Translations under genes and position numbers: made by a program | Notes under the pieces: model-generated | The model's database searches: none | Told to the model about the DNA's origin: nothing | What the model saw: the letters and a program-made list of their open reading frames with translations, nothing else | Shown here: positions 32,428 through 44,588 of the stretch, in pieces | How positions within the stretch are numbered: position 1 is the stretch's first letter | Layout of the letters: every line of letters starts with the position of its first letter | From: Gnetum montanum | Taxonomy: Eukaryota; Streptophyta; Gnetopsida; Gnetales; Gnetaceae | Length of the DNA stretch: 64,000 nucleotides | Direction of reading: 5' to 3' | Assembly: GCA_015680685.1 (NCBI GenBank) | Contig: MNCI01013764.1 | Location: 883 to 64,882, forward strand

Positions 32428-33448
32428 CTCACCCTTAACCTCTCATGATTATTGTAACTACCCAAAGCCACTGTAAAAAGGCTTCAAATGTAAAAATTAG
32501 AGAAGAAGCTTTTTGGAAAGAAGAAATTTGAAAATTTTCTATAAGATGGCTTGCTAAAGACATCATTATAGCTACTTTGTTTTAATCTTATGAGTTAATT
32601 CTTTCCTATTTTGTTTTAGCTACTTAGCTAGTGGTTTAGGTAGTATCATGCATGGCATTTAAATTTGGGATTTTTAGATTGCTTTTATAGGTCTTTGTTG
32701 TATGATAGTAGACTCTTATTAAGATTTTTCATAGAAGAGCTCATGTTGGAAATCCTTAAAAGAAATTTAATAGAGAAGTTTATTATTATGCAATGTTTAA
32801 GACTACTATTAGGATTTCTATAAGAGAGCCTATGCTATAGATAAGCTAGTTGAGCAATTCAATGGTCTAGAGGGTTTAAAAAATCTTTGGTATTTTGATA
32901 AGACTAAAATATATTTTTGATTTTTAAAGTATATTTCGTTTGTATTTCAACCAGAAATTGTGAAATCTTTGAAAGCTCTATTCTATGTAATCATTGACAA
33001 CTATTATCTAGCCAAAATAGAGACTTGTATGTGGTGTTTTATGTAGCAATTTTTGGTAGTATAGTAGGATTGTCTTTAATAAATTGCTTGTTTGAGCCTA
33101 GAAAATTTAAACAATTCATAGATATCAAATTAGGGATAACTTTATTATGAAGTGTTTCCTCATATCAGCTTACTTTGTAAAAATATTTGAGATTTTTACA
33201 CAAATTTACTTTCTTTTCTTTCTCTTTCCATTTAATCTTGCTCTATTTCTAGTTTTCTTGTGGAAATTTCTCTCTCTGGGGGAAATTAGAAGTAGATTGG
33301 TAGAGTTGTGCTTAAATGGTTTTTGCAAAATTTTATTTGTTACAAGTAGGCATTGTAAGGATTGTATAGATTAAGTGATTGAACAAAATAGAAATCTCCA
33401 ACAACTCATAGTAGTTTACAAAGTTAGTCAAATCTCTTTCATGATAGT
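32428..33448 (+). repeat. Middle piece of LTR B-b
   Basis: After the A3 TSD, the sequence from about 32448 aligns with B-c from about 44430 to 45640. Shared marks are TGGCTTGCTAAAG/TGGCTTGCTAGAA, GCTAGTGGTTTAGGTAGTATC, ATTTTGATAAGAC/GGGAC, the ACTTTCTTTTCTTTCT run, and TAGAAGTAGATT. It breaks off at 33448, where A2 begins, and continues at 46625. Confidence 0.78.
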
Positions 33449-34275
33449 TGATGAGTGGCAAGGTACCCCTATACCCAACCATATGAATCACTAAGGAGTT
33501 ATGTGTGATTTAATCAAATTTTGTGGTCCTATAGTTATCTAATGCACTAGCTCTTCTAGGAAGTGAAATGGGTGTTGATAATGTTTGTTGTCTTTGTAAT
33601 TACACTTGTAAGGTTTAAAGGTATGGTTTAAGTATAATTGAGGGATATGATTCTTCTTACTTTATATTTTATGGATTTGGTTGCCTACAACAAGAATGAA
33701 GAGTAGAGTAATTAAAGATCTAATCCATATATTTCCTACCTAGCCTAACACAAGTAACCAGCCCACTTTCTTGAACACATATAGCACTATTGGACTACCA
33801 AATGTTAAATGTTGCTAGGTTACCAACTACTATATGAATGCTCAAAGTGGTCATTCTTGTGTTCATTAACTACTAAAAATAAATTACTTAATTCAAATGC
33901 ATTAAAGTAAAGAGAAAGGAAGCAAAATGCATTAAAGAAAATCTTAATATATTCTTAGTGCTGCAAGGATTGTCAAAAGAGTTCATTTTATTCTTATCGC
34001 ACTACTGTGCATAGGTACATCAGTGCTTGAATAAAGAACCATACATACTTAGACTCCTTCTATGGGCACTTAGAAAATATTCTAACTCTAAGAAAAAGAA
34101 ATGACAAGAGCCTCGCTACCTTGCTTAAAAACTGAAACTAAAACTATGCAAAAATTGAAACCTAGGCACTATATTTATAGGCTAAGATATATGCCCCGAC
34201 ATCAAACACCCGACATTGGAGCCAGGCCTTGACATTGGATACCTGACATCATGAACAATAAAACATGTTTCATCA
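33449..34275 (-). repeat. 3' LTR of A2 (left copy)
   Basis: It begins TGATGAGTGGCAAGGTACCC and ends ACATGTTTCATCA on the plus strand. It pairs with the two halves of the right LTR (for example CTAATGCACTAGCTCTT at 33540 and 45885). On the minus strand its U3 shows GATGTCAGGTATCCAATGTC-type boxes followed by CTATAAATATAG at about 34170. Next to it, TACCCCCATG (34276-34285) is the polypurine tract read on the minus strand. Confidence 0.85.
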
Positions 34276-36419
34276 TACCCCCATGACTAAATGAAAACTC
34301 ATCCTCAAGTGAAGAAGAGGAGGAATAAGTTCTTTACAACATAACATATTAGGTAAGTATGGAATGATTGACTAACATTCCAAATTGACTCAGATGAAAT
34401 AGACATATAGACTCTAAGTGCCTAAGTGTATGGAATTACAATTTTTACAAGCATGGGTGTTCATGAGAACACCCTAGAGAATATTAACATCCAACACCTC
34501 TTGGCAATAAAAAAATGAGAAAGAGAGAAGAGATCCAACAAGCATGAACGATCCTCATTATGTGGCACTACTACATCATTATTGGTGAAGATATTCTCAC
34601 TTCTAGCCCATTCTTTCCACTATAATCACAACAAAATCATGAATTAGTATGCAATGTGTAACACATAACTATTAAATTCCTTGTCTCATTAGTTATTACA
34701 CTTGGCAAGGTTGTGATTATGGTTGATTGGTTCCTTGAGTAGTATTAGCAATAAGGTTGATAGATAGGGTTAATTCAATTAAGCGGTTCATTAAATTTGA
34801 AAAATTTTAGTACAAGGAAATATTTGAAGAGGATATAATAATTCACAAAAATAAAAGGAGAGTTCACTAAAAACTATTATGAAGATGTACATAATTAGAT
34901 GTCATTCATGGAGTAAACAAAAATAATTTTATTATAAAAGCGTTTAAGAGTAAAGAACATAACTAACCCAACCAAAAGATACGCAAGTGGGTCCTTCCAA
35001 AAGTAGGCATAGGCATCTTATGCCCTTGCATAACTTGAAGCCAAAGAGTTTGTGGGCTCCATAGATGATTAATGGTTATAGAAGGTTAAGTACAAAAACC
35101 CAGAAGTAACTAACTAAAAATTCTAACACATCAAACTAGGACATTGAACTAAAACATGAAATTGGTAAAGAGGTAAGACATGGAAAGCATAGATGAATGA
35201 GAGAGTGTGAGAGTGAAATGGAGTTCCTAATTACAGTGTCCCTTGTGGATTTTATGGTTAAATGACTTGATAGGATCCATCCTTAGTCCAAACCAAAACC
35301 AACCATGTTTAGTTACTTCACATCAAAATTCTAAGACTAATCCATCCTCTAAAACACAAGAGTGCTCCCACAAAACAACCACCATTCCTTATTAGAGAAG
35401 AAGTAGAAAGTGAGGAAGGGCCTTAGTTAGAGAGAACTAATTTCATAACAAGTTCTTGTAGCCCATTTATTCTATCTAAGAGGTGTTCTTTGAATTTTCA
35501 TTATTATTATTTTTCTTTTGAAATGGGAACCACACCATGCAAAGGCACATGAATTTATTTTGTCCAAGGGATGTGCTTTGAATCCTCATCTTCTTTTTCT
35601 TTTCTTCTTGATGAAAACCAGACCATGCAAGGACATATGCATTTATTTTGTGCAAGGGGTGTGCTTTGAATTTTTGTCATTTTCTTTCTTCTTAATGAGA
35701 ACCATACCATGCAAGGACGTATGCATTTATTTTTTCTAAGGAATGTGCTTTGAATTATCATCATTTTTTTCTCTAATAAGAACTACACCATGCAAGGACT
35801 TATTCAACTTCCTTTATTGATTGGCACGAAATGATAAGAAATTCATGAAAACACACATGCATCCAAGCAAACAAAAAAGCCCACAGAATACCAAATCCCC
35901 TTGAATCCACACCCTATTCAAACCTTTGAATCCTTCCCAATTCCAAAAACTACCAAAGTCAAAAATTTATTAAAGTTTTATTAATGAAAAAGGGACTACA
36001 CATTTCCAAAACAAGGAAAACCATAGAGTTTGTGGATGGGTGAATGCTATGGACTCACCTATTACATGAAGAAGAAACCATGTCCTAATTATTTTTAACA
36101 AAATTCAAAGCTAGAAACTAGATACCAACAATCAAATAAAAATGATACTACATACCACTATCAAGTAATGCATTACAAATGTACCAAGCACTCATTAGAA
36201 AAAGGTTAGAAAATCACACCAAAATAAAAATATATAAAAGAAAGTGTAAAATATTCAACAAATAGCAAATGTACTAATGATGGTGCAAAAAAAATTAGAA
36301 AAGCTTAATAACATAAAAACAAAAAGATGTAAAATCAAGAATGTGTAAAACAAAAGGTTGTAAAAATTAAAAATGTGTAAAATAAAAAAATTTGAAAAAC
36401 TAAGGAGTTAATTAAATAA
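34276..36419. other. A2 3' non-coding region
   Basis: A long AT-rich region downstream of integrase, similar in part to 5013-6684 and 10525-10770 of A1. It contains the four-unit block repeat at 35481-35815 and, at 36310-36395, short imperfect repeats of an AAAATGTGTAAAA type also seen in A1. No gene is supported; overlapping frames at 35518-35764 on both strands are by-products of the block repeat. Confidence 0.6.
35481..35815. repeat. Four-unit tandem block of 82-89 bp
   Basis: Units start near 35481, 35569, 35658 and 35740. Each contains GTGCTTTGAAT, a T-rich stretch, and a GAGAACCACACCATGCAAGG-like stretch followed by an ATTTATTTT segment. A1 has a single unit near 6258-6350, so the block expanded in the A2 lineage or collapsed in A1. 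Confidence 0.75.
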
Positions 36420-36439
36420 TTAGCATAGTTGGCCATCTC

Positions 36440-37750
36440 CCCCACAACTAAGTTGAAAGGAGGAGGAAATCCAAAACATGGAGCGTGGTTGTGCATATGA
36501 TGAGGTGCTTATTATGTTAGCTGATGTATGCTCATGGAAAGGTTTAAGTTGTTGGATGTTGACCAACCATTTCATATTTAGGCTCTTAGGTTGATAGATC
36601 ATCATGGCCTCAAAAGAAAAAGTTTCATATATGACATAAGGTCCTTCCCATAGCATTTGGAACTTAGTTCATTGAGGTACGTGTGTGGGGTTCCAATAAA
36701 GAATGTTGCCTCCCAGTTAAACTTTAACTTTTCTAATTTTTAGGTCATGACATTTTTTATAGGCCTTGTGAAAATCATTAGATGATAGGGCCACTAATTG
36801 GTTTTCATCTAGCAAGTTGAGACTCATTAGTCTTTCTTTTTAGGCTATACTTAAGTCAAGGTCAAGGTCACAAGCTGTTGAAAGTGTAAAAAGCTTAGAT
36901 TGAATGGGAAGTATTGGTAATTTTCCATACACAAGCTCATAGGGAGAATAGCCTATAGGAAGTTTCCATGTTGAGCAATAAACCCAAAGGGCATCATTCA
37001 ATTTTTTGCTTCTCCTTCCGATACTTGCTAATAGTTCTTGTTAGTATCCTTATGATTTCCCTATTGGTAACCTCAACTTGACCATTAGCTTAGGGATGGT
37101 AAGGTGTTGTGAGTTTGTGTTTAATGTCCAAGTGTTGCAAGAGCTTCTGAAAAGTAGTACCTATAAAATGAGTTCCATTCTTAAAAGTTAATTCACATGG
37201 TACACCAAACCTATTTACAACATTTTTTTGTACAAACCAAGTAGCAGTAGAGGATGTATAATAGATGATGGCTACTCATTTTGTACAATGGTAAACAATG
37301 ACCATGATGTATGCCTTTCCATTTGACATGGGTGTAATGGAACCCATGCAATCAATGCCCTAGATGTCGAATGGTTCTAATGGTTGAATCCATTGTTGAG
37401 GTTCCTCCATTCAAGTAGTCATTCCACCATGTCATTGGCATCATTCACAAGAGTAGACATAATGATGGGCATCTCTAAAGAGTTTTGGCCAATAGTACAT
37501 TTCCATCAAGATTTTAACGGATGTGCATCTCCCAACATAGTGTCCTCCACAAGGACCTTCATGAGCTTCTTGGAGAAGACATAATTGATAAGCATCTTGG
37601 AGAGCACATGGTTGGGACACACCAACGAACTAGGCCATCAATGCACACATTTTAGAGGTGTCCATTAACTTCCATAAACTACTTTACTTGGTGAAGAAAT
37701 TGATGTTTCTTTTGGTGGTCCAACCCTTGTGGTAACTCCTAAGTGAGAAG
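36440..37750 (-). pseudogene. A2 integrase
   Basis: On the minus strand the C-terminal part reads MLWEGPYVIYETFSFEA then LVNIQQLKPFHEH (36656-36420), the end of a Tat/Athila-type integrase. Upstream (about 37060-36880) KKLNDALWVYCSTWKLPIGY then SPYELVYGKLP matches the pattern [24 protein letters not shown].GK that follows the catalytic core. The core itself (about 37100-37600) is fragmented by frameshifts. Its lack of a chromodomain separates it from G1. Confidence 0.78.
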
Positions 37751-37899
37751 ATAGGTGAGAATGTTATCATACCATTTTGGCTCATTGGGCATTTGTTCAA
37801 TTATAGCACTAGCAAAGAGGAGTTCATTAGGAAATGTATCAGATAATGGACTTTCCTCTTCTTTGTCATCCCATCACAATCAAGACAAGTGATTAGTGA

Positions 37900-38350
37900 T
37901 GACAGTCTCAATGCCCTTTCGATCTACAATGGTAATATTAAATTCCTACAACATCACCAACCATCGTATGACATGGGGGCTCACTGTTGGCTTTTTCATT
38001 AGAAGGCAAATGGCACTATGTTCTATGTGCAAAAATACCTTATATCCAAGCACATAATGCTTGAACATTTCTAAAGCAAACACCACCACCATCAATTCTT
38101 TCTCTATTGTGGTGTAGTTTAGTTGTGCACCCACAATGCTTTGGCTTGGGAAATGGATGTAATATGGATGTTTCTTATCATCTAGCTACATCAACACAAC
38201 TCCCAAGGCATAATTTGATGTATCCATCATGATATGGAATGGACTACACCAATCAAGTGCTTGTAGGATTGGAGTTTCTACAAGCTTCTCTTTTAGTTGC
38301 TAGAATGATTTTTCACATTCTATGGTCCAAACTAATGGAGCATATTTCTT
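37900..38350 (-). pseudogene. A2 RNase H region
   Basis: The frame 38134-37946 reads MGAQLNYTTIEKELMVVVFA then LEMFKHYVLGYKVFLHIEHS and MKKPTVSPHVIRW. This is the Ty3 RNase H pattern NY..TEKELLAVVFALEKFR.YLLG.K..V.TDH, with the T-D-H aspartate replaced (I-E-H). The upstream part of the domain (DAS-like) is unclear because of stops. Confidence 0.82.
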
Positions 38351-39260
38351 TGTTAGCTCAACCAATGATTTTGCAGTCTTAGAAAAATTCTCTATCAATC
38401 ACTGATAGTAGCTAGTATATCAAAGAAATGACTAAGCATCTATAACTATTTCTAGCTTGTAAGTTATTCCTTGGATGACCCTTATTTTCTGAGGATCCAC
38501 CTCAATTCTTGCATGCAAGATTCTATGCCTCAAGTATAATGCCCTCCTGGACCATGAGATGACTCTTCTATTAATTGAGTCACAAGTTGGTTTCAACACA
38601 ACATTTTATCACTTACTCAAGATGGTCCAAGGCTTGCTCAAATGTAACCCCATAGGTGGAGAATTCATCTATGAAGACTTCCACACCACTACTAATCTAT
38701 TGTTGAGAAATGATAAGGACCAAGCATTGGAATGTGGTAGGAGCATTGCATAGACCAAATGGCATCTTATGATATGCAAAAGTTCCCAAGGGAATCATGA
38801 ATGTTATTTTTTCCTAGTCTTCTAGTGCAATTTAAATTTGGTTATAGACACTATAACCATCTAGAAAGTTGTAGTAGCAATGCCCAGATATGGTGTTCAG
38901 AACCTGGTCAACAAATGACAAAGAAAAATGATCTTTGAATATTTCCTTATTCAATAGCATAAAATAAATGTAGATCCATCACTTGCCACCTTTCTTTATC
39001 ACAATTACAAGTGGGCTAGCCCACTTTCTATATGCAATTGGATAGATGAACCCTGCCTTGAGGAGTTACTTAATTTCCTCCTTGATGATTTGCTTCAATT
39101 TGTTGTTCAAATGTCTATGTGGCTATCATTTTGGCTTTATGGCTAAATTGGTGTAAATGTAGCTAGCATATCCTAGGATCAATCCCTATGAGTTCAAGAT
39201 ATGACCACGTAAAAGTTGCTAACCATCTTTCAACTACTTTCAACAACATCTTCTTCTATT
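38351..39260 (-). pseudogene. A2 reverse transcriptase
   Basis: Minus-strand translation with stops read through gives EVFIDEFSTYGVTFEQALDH at about 38700-38640, then HLMVQEGIIL (about 38560). This is the Tat/Athila RT block 5 (VFMDDFSVYG...C..NL) and the following CHFMV.EGIVLGH. The second catalytic aspartate is Glu (FIDE for F-x-D-D). N-terminal RT blocks lie at about 39250-38900 in several frames. It is non-functional. Confidence 0.8.
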
Positions 39261-39599
39261 CTAGAGCAATTCTGCATTGATTATAACTAGCTTCCCATTC
39301 TTCAAAAATACATATTCAATTCTAGCTAATAAAATTTTTAACTTAAGGGGCTCTTGTTTAAATTTTTCAAGAATTTCCAACTCTCCCTAGTGAGTATCAT
39401 CATTTATGTCATCAGAGATTTGGTGATGAACTTACTGTAGTTCATCCATGCTTGTGACATATGCACATGTTAGGCTCTCAGTTGATTCCATGAAAAGTGT
39501 GCTACTTTTTGAATTAGTAGTCAGCCACTAGATGCCCTCATATTTTATGGTTTTTGTGTATAGACACCTTTGAATTACTACTTTTGGTTCACATTGCTT

Positions 39600-40120
39600 G
39601 CATGCAGAGATAGATGTTTGCTTTATGGCCCAAATTTTCTACACAAAATTGCATCCTATATCGCTGTACATGATGCATGGAACTCTCTTCTTCTCAATCT
39701 TTCCAAATGTATTTTATTTAGATATTTATAGGGAAATATCTCTTATTCCCATTCTTGCATTGACAGTGTTTAGCCATGCCCTTTCCATAATGATTGGAAA
39801 GTCCCCTTTGTAGTTCTCCACTTTGATTACTAGGAAATCAGTAGGATAAGACCACCCACAGACAATGGCCACAATGTTGTCTACTAGTCCCAATGGAACA
39901 ATGATGGATTGGTCTACTAATTCTAATTTTATGTTACTCTTCTTGAGAGGAGGTAGGTTCTAGGTAGTGTACATCTCATGAGAAATCAAATTAACACTAA
40001 AACCAGAATCGAGAAGAGTCCTACACGATTCATTCCCAGTAATCTACAAATAAATTAAAGGACTTCTAGAATCAGCTAATTTTCTAAAAAGGCTTCCTAC
40101 ATGAATCTAGTCAGACACAA
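39600..40120 (-). pseudogene. A2 aspartic protease
   Basis: On the minus strand, VPLGLVDNIVAIVCGWSYPT, then DFLVIKV, and WLNTVNARMGIRDISL parallel A1's GLVEDIVTTMCGWSYL and LST..TCLGI. The segment KKRVPCIMY corresponds to A1's KKKVPCITY. The active-site part near 40020-40060 (equivalent of A1 DLGSRVNLIS) reads D-S-G-F-S-V-N-L-I-S on the minus strand, so the aspartate is still coded. Confidence 0.72.
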
Positions 40121-40319
40121 TGTACGTAAGCATTATGGTATGGATCCTTGGTAGATTTTGTTTTGAAGGAAGCCCAAAGGAATTTGATATGGAGGAAGAG
40201 GTAGAAGCAAGGTTGTCAACCATGGGTGTACATGAAGGCTTAGGTGGACTACAAGGTTGGAACAAAGGTCTTTTCTTTGATTGGGCATTTGACCCCTTCA
40301 AATGATGATTAGGTTACAA

Positions 40320-42304
40320 ATTAATAGCCCTTGTAGCATTGTGTTATTATGGTTGAGTAAATAGTTCACCTTGCATTGGTGGAGCAAGCGATAGTTGTGC
40401 AACTAGAGGAGGAGTATGTGTAGGCACAAGAGGAGGACAAGGATAACATGTGGTATCCCTTCTTTCATGTGGTGAATGATCTTGATAATAATCTAAAGGG
40501 TGGTAGTGAGGCTATAAATTAGAAACATGACTAGAGGAGTCACATGGGGACATGGGTTGCTACACATGTTAACCATATGGATTAAGTTGTCAATAAGGAT
40601 ATTGTTGCCTAGGTGGTGCTAGTGCCCATAATTGGGGTGAAGCTCCACTTGGATAATATAGTTCTTACTAGTGGAACTACTTGAGATTACCTTGAGGATA
40701 AGATAACCTTTTGGATTTTTGCCTTTGTGTAAGTCATGGATGTAAGGTATACACCCCAGACTCCTATAGATGTGACACAACTAGGCAACATCCATTAGGA
40801 TGTTCATACTGATAGATGTCACACCCATGATCATCATCTAATTCACTATCCAAAACCTCTTCTATTGTAGCAATCTTGCACTTACCTTTGTAATATGAAT
40901 GTTCAACTTCTTTGCACCTCCTATGCTCATGCTTACTACTTTGTTCATTGGACTCCTTAGCAATTTTGAGAATATCTTGAAATTTATTATCCATTGAGTC
41001 CCTTAACTAATCAACCTTGGCTATAAGTTCAAATTGGAAATGTTGGAGTGTCAAGGCTTTCTTATGCATCCCTTCATCAAATACAAACTCATCCTCACTA
41101 TCACAAAATAGAACCTCCCTCTTCCAAATGGAAGGATCACAGTTGTACTCCTCTATACTTTCTCTTTTTCTTAGTTCACTTTCCTTTTTGGTAACCTCCT
41201 CTATTAACCTTTGTACCTGATGGGTAGTTCATTGTGAAAATCACCCTTGGGCATAGACATAAAGGGGTTTTCTCATTTCATTACAAAGTCCATCTACAAT
41301 GTGGCCAAGTTGAACCAATTAAGAATAATCATGGCTAGGGCACTTTTGAATCAAGGCATAGTATTAGCCAATGGCAACATCAGAGGATTCATGTATTCCT
41401 TGTTTCCACCCTTGAATTTTCTTCCTTAAGTTGGACACTCTAGAGTACATTTGATACTTATCATTAAACAACTCAAGCATGGTACTCCATCATTTGATAG
41501 ATTCTAGCTCTAAGGACTAGTACCAGTTTTCTACTTCCCTAATGAGTGTCCTAAGGATCAACTTCAATTCTTACCGCTTTTTCTCTATGTTTTGCAAGGA
41601 ACATGCATCTTGGAAATATTGAGGATGATTCTATGGATCAAAGTTATATCCTCCCTCAAATTGAGGAATATTATTCATATCTAACTATTTGATCTGACTA
41701 TCTTTCACATGCCTTGTTGAAATTTTGACTGCCTCTATGATGTTAAGCATACTTTGGGTAGCAAATAGAGGCTCATCGAGGCCTTGATCATGGTTCCTAT
41801 GATGTCCTCTACTACCCCCTTTTTTCATGGAAATGTGCCTCTCTTAAATGTTTACACCCTTGATCTTATCTTTCTTGATGGTCCCTTTTGTTATTTTTGG
41901 TCCTATTGGTCATTTTGTTCATTCTAATTGCCTTCATCATAGTCTCACCTTCTATGATCATGGTTAGAGCTAGAAGCAGAAAATGACGATGAATGGAAAG
42001 AGGAAGGAGAACTAGCATCATCATAGTACCTACTACTACCTCTTTGATGATCATGACCAGATTCACAATCATGCTTCTTGTCTGCATCCCTATCTTAATT
42101 ATCCCCTTTAGATCCTTCATTGTCATTGGATTCCTTATTACCAGAATCAGGATTTTGAATTATGGAGTGCAAATTATAATTTTGACCTCCATCATTAAAG
42201 TCAAAGAGAAGAGTTTCATTAAATAGAAAACCCCCAAATAAAGGTTCCCCAATAGCTTGTTGGTGCAACAGGAATGAAGAATTGTTAAGTCCTTTTCCCT
42301 TCAA
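40320..42304 (-). pseudogene. A2 gag
   Basis: Collinear with A1 gag. The N-terminal piece starts MKGKGLNNSSFLL at 42304. A charged, His/Arg-rich stretch is followed by a capsid-like middle in several frames (about 41900-41000). The knuckle at about 40850-40800 reads GCDIYQYEHPNGCC: A1 has C-E-I-C here, so the second Cys has become Tyr. A Pro/Gln-rich tail follows before the protease. The gag is broken by stops. Confidence 0.72.
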
Positions 42305-42806
42305 AAACTCATAATGCTACTCTAGCTGTTGATCTTGTAGACATTGTTCTTAGGTGGGATGATAATCCCTAGCATCGACATCTTTCATAATATATTTCCC
42401 ATAGAATTCTTGAAGACCACATTATGTAAGCATTTGATACAGCATTATAGGAGTAGCATAATCGAGCAACAACATAATGTTGCCCTCCATGTCATGCCAC
42501 CACAACTATTCATCTTGGTGTAGGATGAAGGTGAATTTTGACACATACTCATCAAGATGAGTATATATAATTTGATGTTATTAAGGCTCTGGAAAATTAA
42601 CTCTATCAGCCTTAGGTGGAGAAGTGATCCTATGAGAAGAAGACATTTTTAGTTAGTGAGTAAAAATCATAGTGTGCTCTAAGAATTTGTTGTAGTAATT
42701 ATGAAATAAGATATGACTCTAAGATTCATTCCAACAATTTACATACTTTTCACTGGGTCCTTGATAACACATAAAACAATAAAAAGGTCCTCAGAAATTA
42801 TGCTAA
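42305..42806. other. A2 5' leader
   Basis: The region between the gag start and the right LTR. Read on the minus strand, the first bases inside the LTR are TTAGCATAATTTCTGAGGAC, a strongly decayed version of A1's primer-binding site. No gene is supported. Confidence 0.5.
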
Positions 42807-42919
42807 TGATGAGTGGAAAGGTACCCCTATGCCCAAACATACGAATCACTAAGGTGTTATATACAATCTGGTCAAATTTCATGGTGTTGGAACATTTGGC
42901 CATTCCATGGAATAGTGAG

Positions 42920-44250
42920 ACTCTTGATTTGAAAACTAAAACTCATGGGTTCGACTTTGGTAAGCCTCTTGCTTCATTTTCAATAAATTACAAAAGTCAA
43001 GTCATGCTTCTAACATTATGTATTCAAAGGTTGTTGGCTCATCGGGTAAGGTATGTATCCACCTAATAACATATCAAAGTTCAATTGCCCGGTTGCTAGG
43101 ACTCTGTGGTGAGGTTCTAAATAAAAGTTTGAATGAGATGATAGGATTGTTATTGGGTGTGATTTTGGGGCAAAAAAAACTAGCTTTTGGATATTCCAGA
43201 TATTAGCAAAAATCTGCTGCCCATGCTCAAATGGATTTCAATGGAAGCATTGGAATGGAAAATATTTCAAAAATACAAATATTTTAGTTCTACGTCCTTT
43301 TGCAGGCTCCTGGTTTTGGCACAGCCGTTGAGAATGGTTATGATGGTGTAATCGTTGGGGTTCATCTACGCTTGCTACATCTAGGGAAAAATGCCAAAAC
43401 CCTCACTCATGCAGTTGTTGCCAAAACAAGCAGAACCCAGAAAACCTAGATTGGAAGCCTGAAACCCTTACTGATGGGCACCTGTGGTGAAGATCATCTT
43501 GCTACTGCCGCCATCATTGCAATGGCCGCGAGCACCGCTATGGGAGTTGTTCTAGTCTCTTTCGTTGCTGTCTTCATGTGCATCAGTCTGAGCACCATCT
43601 TGTGTGAAAGCCATTGCTCTGCAAGCACCAATGCGAGTGCCTGCGCATGCTCCAGAAATAGCAAGGGAGGGCTGCGCATCCGTGGAATATGGTGGATGAA
43701 CAGTGGCAGCAGAAGAAGATAGGTAGTGGTCTCTATTGTGCGCGGGGCCATGACCTAGGCCACGTTTAGATCTGGCCAAGGGTTGCTCAGATCTAGCAAA
43801 TCTGGCTGTGGTATTGCCAGATCTAGCTGTGGGATACTACGTGCAAGTGGAGAACAAAGGACGGAGAATAAGAAAGATAGCAGCAGAGCTTCTGAGCGAA
43901 TTCCAGAACAACATCCAGAGATGCAGGGTCGAGGGCTTGCTTGATGCTGTGGCGTGCAAGTGCATGGGAAACTACAGAAGTGCATCAAATGTGAGGAGCA
44001 AAAATGATCTGGAACTTCGAACCCTGCATCTGGACGTTGGCTTCAAAGATGTTGTTTTGATTGTGTCTCGCCATCTTCTCAGAAGTCCAGTCCAAGTTGA
44101 GCTTTTTCCTCTACCAACGTCAGCGTGAGAGAGGTTGCACCATCCGATTTGCCGTGTGTACAGTATTTTCCAATTCATAGGTCTGTTCCAGTCTTTGGTC
44201 AGCTCATCGTCTTTCTTAACATGTACCATAGTAAGATATGATTAAATATA
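42920..44250. other. Variable segment of LTR B-c, GC-rich, unidentified
   Basis: It has no counterpart in B-a or B-b. The core 43280-44200 is much richer in GC than its surroundings and uses codons unlike the neighbouring DNA. Frames on the plus strand (43808-44128, containing YYVQVENKGRRIRKIAAELL then SEFQNNIQRC) and on the minus strand (43988-43755; 43751-43494) are all open for 77-106 codons. I cannot tell which, if any, was coding, and I recognise no family. Captured host DNA is the simplest explanation of the composition shift. Confidence 0.5.
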
Positions 44251-44447
44251 TAAAGTTTTATGCAGCAATGAAAAGGGATTTGGTTTAAAATAAAATAGAC
44301 ATTTGGTTATTATCTCTTTTATTTTTATGTGGAAGTTGTAACTTCCTAGCCTTAATTCATGATGTTTGTAACCACTACAAAGGACACTTGTTAGTTGTAG
44401 CTTTTTTATCTCCTTGATGGTACAACCACCCAAAATTGTTGTAACTT

Positions 44448-44525
44448 ACCTAACTTGTTGGGCAAGTAACCTCCTAACTTGTTGGGCAAGTAATCTCCTA
44501 ATTGGTTGGCCAAGTTACTTGGGAG
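44448..44525 (+). repeat. Three 26-bp repeats upstream of the B-c TATA box
   Basis: The unit CTAACTTGTTGGGCAAGTAA occurs three times in a row with small changes, about 60 bp upstream of the TATA box. B-a and B-b do not show the triplication, so it is specific to this copy. Confidence 0.7.
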
Positions 44526-44580
44526 AGAAGTTAGGTGAGATATTTTTGAATATGTAACTTCCCTACCTACCTTTGAACCC

Positions 44581-44588
44581 TATAAAAA
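44581..44588 (+). promoter_or_regulatory. TATA box of LTR B-c
   Basis: CCCTATAAAAAGGCTTCAGG is in the conserved tail. The same context is found on the minus strand of B-a. It divides B-c into a U3 of about 1.7 kb and an R plus U5 of about 1.3 kb. Confidence 0.6.

Noticed and set aside
42885-43100. tRNA- or SINE-like A and B boxes (GGGTTCGACTT at about 42955; TGGCTCATCGGGTAAGG and AAGTTCAATTGCC at about 43035-43085)
   Set aside because: The boxes are loose matches, no cloverleaf can be drawn convincingly, no poly(A) or SINE ends are visible, and the first 30 bp belong to the LTR head shared with B-a.
43474-43988. Overlapping frames on both strands in the GC-rich part of B-c taken as genes
   Set aside because: High GC makes random open frames likely, the frames conflict with each other, and none matches a family I know; described only as a segment of foreign composition.
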